Origin: Chiridota heheva
Lineage: Eukaryota > Echinodermata > Holothuroidea > Apodida > Chiridotidae
Assembly (NCBI GenBank): GCA_020152595.1
Contig: JAIGNY010004072.1
Coordinates: 3,066,501 to 3,130,500, forward strand
DNA: 64,000 nucleotides
Direction of reading: 5' to 3'
Made by a program: the position numbers and the translations under genes. Numbering within the stretch: the stretch's first letter is position 1; the number at the start of each line of letters is the position of its first letter. This document shows positions 12,712-22,805 of the stretch, piece after piece. The notes below the pieces were generated by a model. It saw nothing but the letters and a program-made list of their open reading frames with translations. It was not told the DNA's origin and did not search any database.

Positions 12712-13370
12712 TAATTAGCTCTGCCAACAGAGTTGGACGGAGGTTATGTTTACGTTTGTTTGTCTGTCATCAAGATATTTCAAGAACTGACGATTGGATT
12801 TAGATTAAATTTGGTGTGGTTTTGTTCCTGCTTAAGGAATAAGTGATTTATATTTAGGAAATATTGTACAAGGGAAGGGCAGAAATAGAGGGGTGGGTAT
12901 GTTTAGGGTAGGTCTGTCGAGACATAATTTGAATTTTCCACAGAATGTGGTGAACAATGACTTCAAACTATGAAAAGAAATCCAACAATCAATTTTGCTG
13001 GACTCAACAATACTTAAATCAAGTGGTCTAGAATCAAAGAAAATGAAACAATTGACTTCTGCCATAAGTGGAAAATGATAGAATGTGAATCTTGAATAAA
13101 AGGAAATCAAACAATGAATGCTTTGCCTGAATAAAACTGAAAACAATTGTAATGGCCTTGGAAGAAATCTAGTCAGGAGATAATCTTCCATGAGTTCAGA
13201 ATGCAAATGATCATTACAGATCAAAACTTGGGGATGAATCTTGGTGGGCCTAGAATTTCTGAAGTAGATTATATTGGGTATGGGGGTAAAATGAAGTCTA
13301 CATTCTAGGCATGTTGGAATTGCAATGGGGCGGAGGTATGTGCTCTATGGAGTGCTAACATTCTAGTTTG
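12712..13370 (+). repeat. Dispersed repeat family 2, uninterrupted copy
   Basis: Runs from 'agctctgccaacagagttgg' to 'gagtgctaacattctagttt', about 655 bp. It is collinear with 7220-7912 plus 11496-11710 but has no satellite between the halves. The left flank has 'actagaa' and the right end 'ttctagt', which may be remnants of terminal inverted repeats. No ORF of note. Confidence 0.65.
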
Positions 13371-13484
13371 CATATATATAGTTTCTTGCTTAAGTCTTAA
13401 AGTTTTTGCCTTAAGCTATAAACCACAATCACAACAACCAATGAAAACTTGTATTTGGCTCCACCTGACATGAATAATGATGAA

Positions 13485-13860
13485 GTCAACAACTGAACGT
13501 TCTATAGGATCCTATATCATCCTTGCTATTACCAACAGCATCAAACCAACCAAGTTTGATTTAAATCTGACATGAATTTGTGTGAATATGAGCATAAAGA
13601 GAACTTCAGTTATTCTCTCCTTATTAATGACATCAGCACCAAAAACAATAGGATCATCTGCAGACCACAACACACCCATATACCAAGTATGGCATAAATC
13701 TACCAAAATGATCTTGAGATATCATGTTTACAAGCTTGTTAATATAATTTTACATAAAGCCCGGCCTACTAATTAATATTCATGACATCAGCACCAAAAT
13801 CAAAATCTGTCACATACATACACCCATACATACACCAATACATACACAGACACATACAGA
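13485..13860 (+). repeat. Dispersed repeat family 1, copy B
   Basis: Contains 'atgacatcagcaccaaaa(a)', 'atcttgagatatcatgtttacaagcttg' (quoted only in part in other copies), and 'gcc(c)ggcctactaattaatattcatgacatc', each with a counterpart near 60190-60330 and 70-200. It includes two internal partial repeats of 'gacatcagcaccaaaa' (13629 and 13783) and ends in the CATA tract that seeds the next region. Confidence 0.6.
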
Positions 13861-14449
13861 CACATACTGTACATACATACATGCATGCATATATACATAC
13901 ATACATGCATACATACATACACACATACATACGTACATACATACATACATACACACATTCATACATACATAAATTCATACATTTATACATACATACATAC
14001 AAATTTTCCTAAATGTAATATTGACTTCCCAACGATTAATAATTAATGTAAGAGAGCAGAGTTCTTTCATTTTCACCATTCAGAAACATGATTGCACTTC
14101 TAAATTTTTACAGATTTTGAAATGAGAAAGCAGGTATTCAGATTTTTCAGAATGGAATTTCTTTCACTTAAAAGAGATGTAAAACCCAAATGTACTAACT
14201 GGTGACCTGTTTCAGATCACAGGTGTGTATCTGTAGCTTAAATTTGTGAAGGTTTGGGAATTTAAGTTGCACCCACCATGTTTGTAATACAAAGTTACAA
14301 GCTCAGACAAAACACAATTCTGTGTATTCTTGAAATTTCAGAACGCCTAGTAATTCTGAAGTACAATGAATACTAAATGTAGTGATTTCACAAAGGCCTA
14401 GCACTTCCGACACATTAGTAAATAACTTGGTAAATTTTCAGTGTGTGAC

Positions 14450-14580
14450 TATAAGAAGCGTGATAGAGTGTCAGACTATACTCCAAAGGTTTGATTCCCA
14501 CTCCCGAGTACCACATTGTGTTTCTGAGCAAGAAACTACATTTTCAATTGCTTGAAGGAATCAGGTATCGGCAAATTTTT
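14450..14580 (+). mobile_element. SINE-like tRNA-derived segment, copy 1 of 3
   Basis: Has a B-box-like 'ggtttgattcc' (14489-14499), then 'gagtaccacattgtgtttct' and 'gagcaagaaact', an arrangement typical of the tRNA head and following body of invertebrate SINEs. The A box is poor and the element looks old. It was duplicated together with its surroundings. Confidence 0.4.
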
Positions 14581-15269
14581 ATTTCATGTCACCTCGCTGG
14601 CTGTAAGTTTCACAAACATATAGATATGCATACATACATACATACATACACGCATACATACATACATACATACATACATGCATGCATGCATGCATACATA
14701 CATACATGCATACATACATACATACATACATACATACATACATACATACATACATACATACATACATACATACACACATTCATACATACATAAATTCATA
14801 CATTTATACATACATACATACAAATTTTTCTAAATGTAATATTGACTTCCCACGATTAATAATTAATGTAAGAGAGCAGAGTTCTTTCATTTTCACCATT
14901 CAGAAACATGATTGCACTTCTAAATTTTTTACAGATTTTGAAATGAGAAAGCAGGTATTCAGATTTTTCAGAATGGAATTTCTTTCACTTAAAAGAGATG
15001 TAAAACCCAAATGTACTAACTGGTGACCTGTTTCAGATCACAGGTGTGTATCTGTAGCTTAAATTTGTGAAGTTTTGGGAATTTAAGTTGCACCCACCAT
15101 GTTTGTAATACAAAGTTACAAGCTCAGACAAAACACAATTCTGTGTATTCTTGAAATTTCAGAACGCCTAGTAATTCTGAAGTACAATGAATACTAAATG
15201 TAGTGATTTCACAAAGGCCTAGCACTTCCGACACATTAGTAAATAACTTGGTAAATTTTCAGTGTGTGA

Positions 15270-15395
15270 CTATAAGAGCGTGATAGTGTCAGACTATACT
15301 CCAAAGGTTTGATTCCCACTCCCTGAGTACCACATTGTGTTTCTGAGCAAGAAACTACATTTTCAATTGCTTGAAGGAATCAGGTATCGGCAAAT
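15270..15395 (+). mobile_element. SINE-like tRNA-derived segment, copy 2 of 3
   Basis: Same segment in the second ~820-bp unit, B-box-like motif at 15306-15316. It differs from copy 1 by small indels ('aagagcgtgatagtgtc'). Confidence 0.4.
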
Positions 15396-16082
15396 TTTTA
15401 TTTCATGTCACTCGCTGGCTGTAAGTTTCACAAACATATAGATATGCATACATACATACATACATACACGCATACATACATACATACATACATACATGCA
15501 TACATACATACATACATACATACATACATGCAAATACATATATACATACATACATACATACATACATACATACATACATACATACATACACACATTCATA
15601 CATACATAAATTCATACATTTATACATACATACATACAAATTTTTCTAAATGTAATATTGACTTCCCACGATTAATAATTAATGTAAGAGAGCAGAGTTC
15701 TTTCATTTTCACCATTCAGAAACATGATTGCACTTCTAAATTTTTACAGATTTTGAAATGAGAAAGCAGGTATTCAGATTTTTCAGAATGGAATTTCTTT
15801 CACTTAAAAGAGATGTAAAACCCAAATGTACTAACTGGTGACCTGTTTCAGATCACAGGTGTGTATCTGTAGCTTAAATTTGTGAAGTTTTGGGAATTTA
15901 AGTTGCACCCACCATGTTTGTAATACAAAGTCACAAGCTCAGACAAAACACAATTCTGTGTATTCTTGAAATTTCAGAACGCCCAGTAATTCTGAAGTAC
16001 AATGAATACTAAATGTAGTGATTTCACAAAGGCCTAGCACTTCCGACACATTAGTAAATAACTTGGTAAATTTTCAGTGTGT

Positions 16083-16215
16083 GACTATAGGAAGCGTGAT
16101 AGAGTGTCAGACTATACTCCAAAGGTTTGATTCCCACTCCCGAGTACCACATTGTGTTTCTGAGCAAGATACTACATTTTCAATTGCTTGAAGGAATCAG
16201 GTATCGGCAAATTTT
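16083..16215 (+). mobile_element. SINE-like tRNA-derived segment, copy 3 of 3
   Basis: Same segment in the third unit, B-box-like motif at 16124-16134. Presence in all three units shows that the insertion predates the triplication. Confidence 0.4.
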
Positions 16216-16457
16216 TATTTCATGTCACCTCGCTGGCTGTAAGTTTCACAAACATATAGATATGCATACAGTGTATATGGGTGTATTTGTCAGTTTCGTA
16301 GTTATAAGGGATGCAATGCCCCTTGTTGGATAATCAATTATATAAATGTTGTCAGTAATCCCACTAGTTCTCCCCTTCAACTTCTGTAAGAAGTGTGGCG
16401 ATGACCAGGGCTGTAATTCCTGGGAGACCTGGTAAGATTAAAAAAAATATGTATTGT

Positions 16458-16665
16458 CCCCCTCCTCCCCCCATCACCTAGCTGTCCTTCTCCCTCACCT
16501 ATTTTCCTCCCTCCCCCTCTCCCCTCTCCTTCTCCCACCCTATTTTCCTCCCTCCCTCACCATATCTTCCTCCCCTCCCAATCTTCCTCTTTCCCCACCA
16601 TATCTTCCTCTCTCCCCCACCCTATCTTCCTCCCCTCTCCCACCTTATCTTCCTCCCCGCTTCGT
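16458..16665 (+). repeat. ~205-bp polypyrimidine (C/T) tract
   Basis: Almost uninterrupted C/T with decayed repeats of 'ccaccatatcttcctcc'. The long homopyrimidine run could form triplex (H-)DNA in principle. The stop-free Pro/Ser/Leu frame here is a composition artefact. Confidence 0.85.
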
Positions 16666-17307
16666 GGAGGAGTAATAATGCCCTGGATATTAGTCATTTA
16701 TACACAAATCTAAAAGAGCTTTAACCCTTACTCTCCCAGCGTCACGGTGACCGTGACAGTTACGATCCATTTTCCAAAAATATTTTTGAGTACCTTCCCA
16801 AATCCTATAGAGCTGCAAAAAGTTCATTCAAACCAGATTGAATAGATTTTTCATAATATGGTTATTTTGTTGGGGGTTAGATTGAAATTTTTTGAGTAAA
16901 ATTTACAAAAAAAGTTTTTAAAAAAAAAAATTTGAAAGACTAATGTCATACGTGAATATTTTTTCAATTTTTTTTTCAGGTAAAGTATAAAGATAGTTTG
17001 AATTGTTGGTTGCTACACGAATTTTACTTGTACTTGGTCAATGTTTGTGTTTTTTTGGAGAAAATATGCCAACATTTGTGATTTTGGGCCATTTTTGACC
17101 TTTTTTGATCACAAAATTATAAAAATTGGCCCAAATATTGTATTGGAATTTTTAAAATCTCTACAGGTAGAGGAGAAATAGATCGTTCAGACGAACTATT
17201 ACAATAACAGATGCACCCCCTCTACATGCCTAAAAGGGCTCTGATGATGACGTCAAATTGCGTCTTTTTTTTTTCTTTTTTTTTCTTCGCACATTCGACA
17301 TCACAAA

Positions 17308-17497
17308 ATGGCGAAATACAAGTTACAACGTCGAACGTGCCTTCCGACTCCTATGTTTTCTTCAGAATAATGATGACTCAGAGGGGTCGGAAGGTACTTC
17401 TGATGAAGAAGATGTACCAGAACTCGACCAGATTTAGGAAGAGGAGAATACAGAGCCTGCTGAGATGGATAGTGATCTGTTCCAAATTACGGAGTTG
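17308..17497 (+). pseudogene. Broken piggyBac-like transposase first exon
   Basis: From codon 17318 the frame reads a basic/helical start ('SYNVERAFRLLCFLQ'), then an acidic run (DDSEGSEGTSDEEDVPELDQI). This is the usual layout of piggyBac-type transposase N termini: a short basic helix, then an Asp/Glu/Ser-rich linker. The ATG at 17308 is one frame off, so a frameshift lies between them, and a TAG interrupts the acidic region at 17435-17437. A good splice donor (gttG|GTGAGT) follows at 17498. The catalytic core is not found downstream. A dead remnant; family assignment rests on this layout plus the TTAA termini. Confidence 0.55.
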
Positions 17498-18129
17498 GTG
17501 AGTGTTTTCTTCCAAAAATAGCGAAAGTACTACATTGTAAATGTGTAGTAATAAAATAAGGCTTATAGAATTCTAATGATAAATTAGCGGGGATTTATTG
17601 CTTGTTACGATAAACAAGTAAACGGGACACTAAAATCACATATAAAAAAAAGGATTTAGGTCCTTTCTATAATAGCCCGGATGAAACAAATGAAAGCTGA
17701 ACCCCAATAATAACATTTTTAAATGGACTGAAATATATGTATTTCTCAATGGCAAAATTGTAAATTTAGGCCCACTGAAATATGTGTATTCCCAATTTGA
17801 CAAAATCCAAGTTCCATTATTTCAGGGGCCGAAATCACAATTTTATGGGGGAAAGTGGAGTAGGGGTCCCATGTTAGGGCAAAATACACATGTTGGGGGT
17901 GCCCCAGGCATATTTAGAAGAAAATGCTTGTATATAGGCCTAGTACCGGTACATTATTTTTATGCCCCATTTTTTGGGACCATGATCCTTTTCCCCTCCC
18001 CCTGGCTATGCCACTGTTGTGGTGATGACTAGATCGATAAAACAAACATTTTGGACCCCTGTATGTACCCCCGGGCTTCCCGGCTGTAAAAGTCTGTCCC
18101 CACGGTTACCACAAAATTGTGGGGCAGCT

Positions 18130-18271
18130 TAGAAACCACAATAACATGTTATGCGATAACATGTTATGCGTATGCTTGAAGAGGACGAGCCGCCCGCTAC
18201 TAGAAACCACAATAACATGTTATGCGATAACATGTTATGCGTATGCTTGAAGAGGACGAGCCGCCCGCTAC
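18130..18271 (+). repeat. 71-bp tandem duplication with four 12-bp palindromes
   Basis: Two copies of 71 bp (18130-18200 and 18201-18271) run from 'agaaaccacaat' to 'ccgcccgctac'. Each contains two perfect palindromes 'ataacatgttat' (18141, 18156, 18212, 18227), spaced 15 bp. Since 71 is not a multiple of 3, the copies put the following coding-like text in different frames. Paired palindromes could be protein-binding sites; this is speculation. Confidence 0.9.
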
Positions 18272-18681
18272 TCCCCAACCCAAGAGGAAGAGGGGCAAAC
18301 AGTTAAAGATGAGCCCAGGCCCCTCTTCCAGGCCTTCCGCTGCAGTCTCGCCACCATCACCACTCAAAGAAAATCCGACTGCAGCGGAAAAAGCTGCCTT
18401 CAAAACCAGGGAGGAAGAGCGGAACGCTCGGCTGCAGGAGATACAACGGTTGAAGGTCATCCCTGCAGCCGATAAAGACTATCATCTGTGGGAAGTACTG
18501 GTGGAGAGTGACCCGGATCGACACGAGGTCCTCGGTAACTGGTTATGGGAAGACCAAACTAAAGTAAGTTGAATGAATATGGTTGCAATTTTTTTATATT
18601 TTTTTTTAATTCTATTTGCAGCAACAAGGTATGGCAAAAGACTTTACAAATTTGGACCTTTTCGGCAAACATTTCTTATGA
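18237..18681 (+). CDS. GC-rich exon-like ORF inside the piggyBac-like element
   Basis: An ATG at 18237 opens a frame with TAA just upstream. The product starts acidic (MLEEDEPP), goes through a basic/Pro/Ser-rich region (KRKRGKQLK at about residues 16-25, an NLS-like patch), then a charged helix (about 50-73: AAEKAAFKTREEERNARLQE), then WEVLVESDPDRHEVLGNWLWEDQTK. A strong donor (AAA|GTAAGT, 18564) and an acceptor (ATTTGCAG, 18614-18621) define a 58-bp intron in phase 0. The next exon adds QQGMAKDFTNLDLFGKHFL and stops at 18679-18681. The exon is far richer in G+C than its surroundings. I recognise no family. It may be a captured host exon or an accessory region of the transposon protein. Confidence 0.4.
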
Positions 18682-19391
18682 ATTCCATGTGGAATGAACA
18701 GAAGTAAGTGTCCAATAGATAATCAGCATAGTCTATCAACATAAAAGTAGCTGTGAAGCTTGTAATGGCTGAAATTGGGTCAGAAATAAACAAAAAACAC
18801 TTTCGTGCATAATAAATGAGGTAAATGACCTAATTTGCATATCATTTGCATAATTTCTTTTTTTATTTTTTGCAAACGATGATGTAAACATCTTGTTTTT
18901 CTGCATTCTATTAGTTTTGGACATCATAGAAGGGGAAAATGCATTTTTTTGGAAAATTTAGTGCCATTCACTATTAGATAGTTTATTCACAGAATCGGGG
19001 GATAATTTTTAGGTCAAAATGTACCCAATTTTTCATATTTGCGCTTTTTTTTCTTCTTCTGATTCCTAAAAATCCATGAATAGTATCAAATGAAAGGTCT
19101 TTCCAAGGACGATTCAGAAATTGTATCCATACTTTTTTGCTATTTAGCCACAAGGCACAAGCGTGTCATAAAGATAGAATGTTTGGAGACCTAATATGCT
19201 AATTCAATGACCTAATTTGCATATTTGAGTTCAGAAATATGCACATTTTTGGAAAGTTCAACATGTAAGCTTTCATAAAAGTCGAACTTGTTTTGGTACA
19301 AATGGAACAGAAAGTGCTGAAAAAATCCTCTTTCCAAAAATTTCAGAAATAGTTTATTCTATTTTTGGAACCTTGAGAGAGTAAGGGTTAA

Positions 19392-19882
19392 GCTTATCTT
19401 CTTGGACTTTTTAATACTTTCTTCACCATTTTGTCCCATTTGTTAACATCAAAAATGTAACATGACCCATGCTTTATCAATCCGCTAAACTTGGTTTAGG
19501 AACTTCATTATTCAACAAGTGATCCTCTTTTCCGAAAACTCTGGACATTTGAATATACTTATGGAATCTAAATCCTAACAAACTACTGGAGCCAATATCT
19601 ACGATACAATCAAGATATTCATGTTTGAAGTTGCCCAATAATTACGAGCTGCCATGTTGGCAGACTTGCAACTTGAATTTGCTTAATGCAGGTGTTATCA
19701 TTGAAACCATGTACATTTAAAACCTAATAATGTAATCATACTTTAATCATAACAGTTACTTTGAAGTGACATTTTTATCGTGTATAAAAGAATTGAATCT
19801 TTTTTATAACAAATTGCCTAAAAAACATTGATGTAGATAACAACGATGTACAACATACCTTTAAGTAGGACTGTGAATGATA
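19392..19882. other. Non-coding spacer, no gene seen
   Basis: AT-rich; stops in all frames; no repeat structure recognised. Confidence 0.5.
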
Positions 19883-20044
19883 TCAGGGCTGTAATTATCA
19901 TCTCGAAAGTGGGGGCTGGGACATGGCCTCTTATCCAAAAATGGGGGGGACAAGCAAATTTTTCCCAAAATAAGTTTTGAAATTTTACGGAAAAGTGTTG
20001 GGGGAGGGGCATGCCCCCTGTTTTCCTGGGAGTTATGGCCCTGA
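19883..20044. mobile_element. Small inverted-terminal-repeat element (MITE-like)
   Basis: Left end 'tcagggctgtaatt' and right end 'agttatggccctga' are inverted relatives about 160 bp apart. The interior carries G-rich and A/T-rich tracts. A related word, 'cagggctgtaattcctggga', occurs at 16408. The target-site duplication is not clear. Confidence 0.45.
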
Positions 20045-20578
20045 ATGTCATCATCAAAGAGAATCTTTAAATAAAGTGGTGGAAGGCTAATAATGTTATC
20101 TACAAATACCAAATAAGCTATGTCCATACAATTATTGCTTCTTTTTTTTTTTAATAATTCTTTATTGAGTACAATTGATCAATTGTATTATCAGGGGTTC
20201 AATTTAGTTCAGTAGAAAGACATATGTTGTAAGAATTCAATGACTTTTGTAGGTTATGGAAGAAGGGAGGTCTAGGATAGGGTATTCGAATTGGCTCTAA
20301 ATAACTATTTAAATTTGTGGTGAAGCAGGGGCAAGTGAGCAGTGGGGCCTGCAGGCAGGTGCTCACCCACTTTTCAGCAGATCATTACCATTCAAGTTAC
20401 ATAGGCAAATATCACAGATTTACAGCATGTGGTACCTCTCCTCCCCATCTTTAGCACCGTTGCAAACTTTTACATCAATGTCCCCTACCTTCTCCATTTT
20501 TAAACACCTTGTGTGGGGCACTGTCTTGGTCATACAGTGTCATCATTTGTTGGAGACATCATCATGCTACTTAACAAT
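20045..20578. other. Non-coding spacer, no gene seen
   Basis: Contains a T10 run near 20143 and nothing else recognisable. Confidence 0.45.
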
Positions 20579-20756
20579 GTATACACAATCTATTTTGAAC
20601 ACTTGAGAAATCTGTAAGAGTTGTATTAACACCTGGTTAAAATTTGTGGGAAAGATGCCTAAAAAGCTTCAGTCTTAATCACTAGTATTTTAACCAGGTT
20701 CACATTGTTAATACAACTCTTACAGATTTCTCAAGTGTTCAAAATAGACTGTGTAT
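20579..20756. repeat. Foldback hairpin with ~65-70-bp arms
   Basis: Left arm 20579-20643 and right arm 20686-20756 are near-perfect reverse complements, e.g. 'ctattttgaacacttgag' against 'ctcaagtgttcaaaatag'. The loop is about 42 bp. The left arm has 'attaacacctgg' where the right has a slightly longer 'ccaggttcacattgttaat', so a few bases bulge. Probably a short foldback MITE. Confidence 0.85.
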
Positions 20757-21879
20757 ATGCACCTTGCAACACAAAAAAACATTTTGGCAATGTCTTGACA
20801 TGTTTTCTTCCTGTTTGAAAGTTATTTAAACACAATGCCCATGGGAGTAGTAGATTTGAGTTACGCTTACAAGTTTAATTATTGAAAATCATCTAGTTTG
20901 GATGCCCACTTTTTGTTTAGTCATAGATCTGTCATTTTCTAATTAACAGTTCGCTGTTTATGACTTCATCAGATCTATGTAGCAAATCTATGTTGATCAC
21001 TGTCCCTTTCTTACTGGTTAACTTGATCAATAATGGATGTGATGTAAGCTTGCACGGTTTTGCCCCGACAGATTTAGATATGGTACTGTACATGTATCAC
21101 ATTATTTTTTCTTTTGTATTATAATAGTTGTTTTGATAAGCAATGCATGTGATCAGAAAGTAATAAGAAAATAGATGTAGGATACACAGCAAGGGTATAT
21201 GAAGTGTTCACACCAAGGTTCACAATTAGGGAGGGGATTTTCACCCCTTGTGTAATTTTTTCTTGGGAGGGGAGATTTTGACAAAAGGGAGCATTTCAAA
21301 TGCTAAAATCTTCCAACATACGTTTTCTTTGACGTCGTTACTTATTGCTATGCAATACCTTCACTCCAATGTTTCTTACTGAAATCTGAAAAGTAAGCAT
21401 CATGGGTAAAAACAGGTTCATAGTTAATACATGTATCATGCAAAAGAGAAAGAAAAGTTAAATAAATACACAAAACTAAAGGTAAGTACTGTTTGTGTGT
21501 CTTTTTATTATAGATCAATAAGAATAAATTTACATTGACAAAATAACACCAATCTGGAAAGATAAACTAGACTTGTTCTTTAGTCAGCTGGTTGCAGCAG
21601 AGGCATTCCTCCCTCATTGCCTTCGTTTTGTTGTCTTTTTATTGTTCATTAGTAAAAAAAATTGAAACAGAGTTATTATTTTGTAAAGTTCAACTTAGCT
21701 ACAGTACATTGTGTTATAAGTCACACCATTCCCATCACAACATTATTGTATGCCATACACCACATTCACTACACATACAAAATATATCTAGCAGACGACA
21801 TGATCACATCATTATTATGTGTTATACTTCATCACATATTTTGTAACACTAATGGCAGCATGAGTGATAAGCCTCTAGG
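20757..21879. other. Non-coding spacer, no gene seen
   Basis: AT-rich. A splice-donor-like 'aaaggtaagt' at 21478 has no coding text before it. Open frames near 21592-21949 are low-complexity His/Ile/Ser reading and show no family features. Confidence 0.45.
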
Positions 21880-22590
21880 CCTGTTTTTTTCTTCAGTACT
21901 AATTTTGAAGCCCTCGCAAGATATTTTCGACCTAAATTTCATTTCTTAAGCTTTAACTCAGCTGTAAAACTTATGATATTTTATTAAAACCTAACTGTGG
22001 GATATTGCTTTCTAGACAAAAGCCCTGCAAATTTTTGAAGCACTAGCAAGATTTTTTAAACCTTAATCCAGTTCTCAAGTTCTAACTCACTTATAAAACT
22101 CATGATATTTCATTAAAACCTAGCGAGATATTGCTTTTTGGAAAAGCCCTGCAAAGTTCTAAAGTCTTAGCAGGATTTTGAAGCCCTAGTGTGATTTTTA
22201 TGAAGCCCTAACAGGATTTTTTGCAGCACTAGCAGGATTTTTGAAGCCCTAACAGGATTTTTTGCAGCACTAGCAGGATTTTTGAAGCCCTAACAGGATT
22301 TTTTGCAGCACTAGCAGGATTTTTGAAGCCCTAGTGGGATTTCTGAATATTTCATTTTCAAGCTCAAACTCTGCTAGGCACATAACTCTGTTAGAACATT
22401 TCATTAAAACCTAATGTGAATGTTGCTTTTGGACTGAGCTTTGCTAGCAGGACTTTTAAGCCCTGGCAGGGGATTTTGCCGCCCTAGCAGGATTTTTTAA
22501 ACCTACAATTATTTTCAACTTTGCTATAAAACACATTAATTTTCATTCAAACCTGGTGGGAATATTGCTTTTGGACAAGCTTTTTTAGGG
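21880..22590 (+). repeat. Degenerate tandem repeat around 'agcaggatttttgaagccct'
   Basis: A clean core at about 22195-22345 repeats a ~42-bp unit (a 'gaagccctaacaggatttt' half and a 'gcagcactagcaggattttt' half). Older, diverged relatives spread to 21905 and 22510, each with an associated '(t)cattaaaacctaa/g' and 'atattgcttttgga' block at intervals of about 110-350 bp. Two nested levels of repetition. Confidence 0.8.
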
Positions 22591-22679
22591 CGCATGCAGG
22601 GCTTATAGGCAGAGCATTCTTTAGTTCTTGCACGAGACTAATCACCTGACTCCCTATAACAAGAGTTGTAACCCAGTCA

Positions 22680-22805
22680 TATTTAAGCAAGCCAAGTTAA
22701 AGTCACAAGTCATTTGCTCACAAGTCAAGTCAAGTCATTTGCTCGTAATTAAGTCAAGTAAAGTCACAAGTCATTTTTCAGCAAGTTTATTCAATTCACG
22801 AGTCA
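22680..22805 (+). repeat. Degenerate 'caagtcaagtcacaagtcattt' repeat, copy 1
   Basis: Several units of AAGTCA/CAAGTC words with 'catttgctc' between. A sister block of the same words is at 24945-25070. Confidence 0.75.

Larger units (their letters stand above)
13800..16270 (+). repeat. Tandem triplication of a ~820-bp unit with (CATA)n
   Basis: The word 'aaattttYctaaatgtaatattgac' (shown in part) starts at 14001, 14822 and 15638, giving periods of 821 and 816 bp. Each unit has a CATA/CATG microsatellite followed by about 620 bp of near-identical unique sequence. The third unit ends at 'gatatgcatac' near 16268 with no following CATA tract. The microsatellite length varies between copies. Open frames of Tyr/Cys/Met or His/Ile/Thr repeats are translated CATA. 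Confidence 0.95.
16721..19391 (+). mobile_element. piggyBac-like DNA transposon, non-autonomous
   Basis: TTAA at 16721-16724 is followed by 'ccctta ctctc' (16725-16735). The exact reverse complement 'gagagtaaggg' is at 19377-19387, followed by TTAA (19388-19391). TTAA duplications with CCC-starting termini are the hallmark of the piggyBac superfamily. An interrupted palindrome 'gtcacgg tga ccgtgac' lies just inside the left end. The 2.66-kb body holds a broken first exon (17308-17497) and a GC-rich exon (18237-18563), but no DDD catalytic domain and no C-terminal Cys-rich finger were found. It would need a transposase from elsewhere to move. Confidence 0.85.

Noticed and set aside
13769..15761. 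Cys/Met/Tyr/Val and His/Ile/Thr/Tyr repeat frames
   Set aside because: Translations of CATA microsatellite on either strand.
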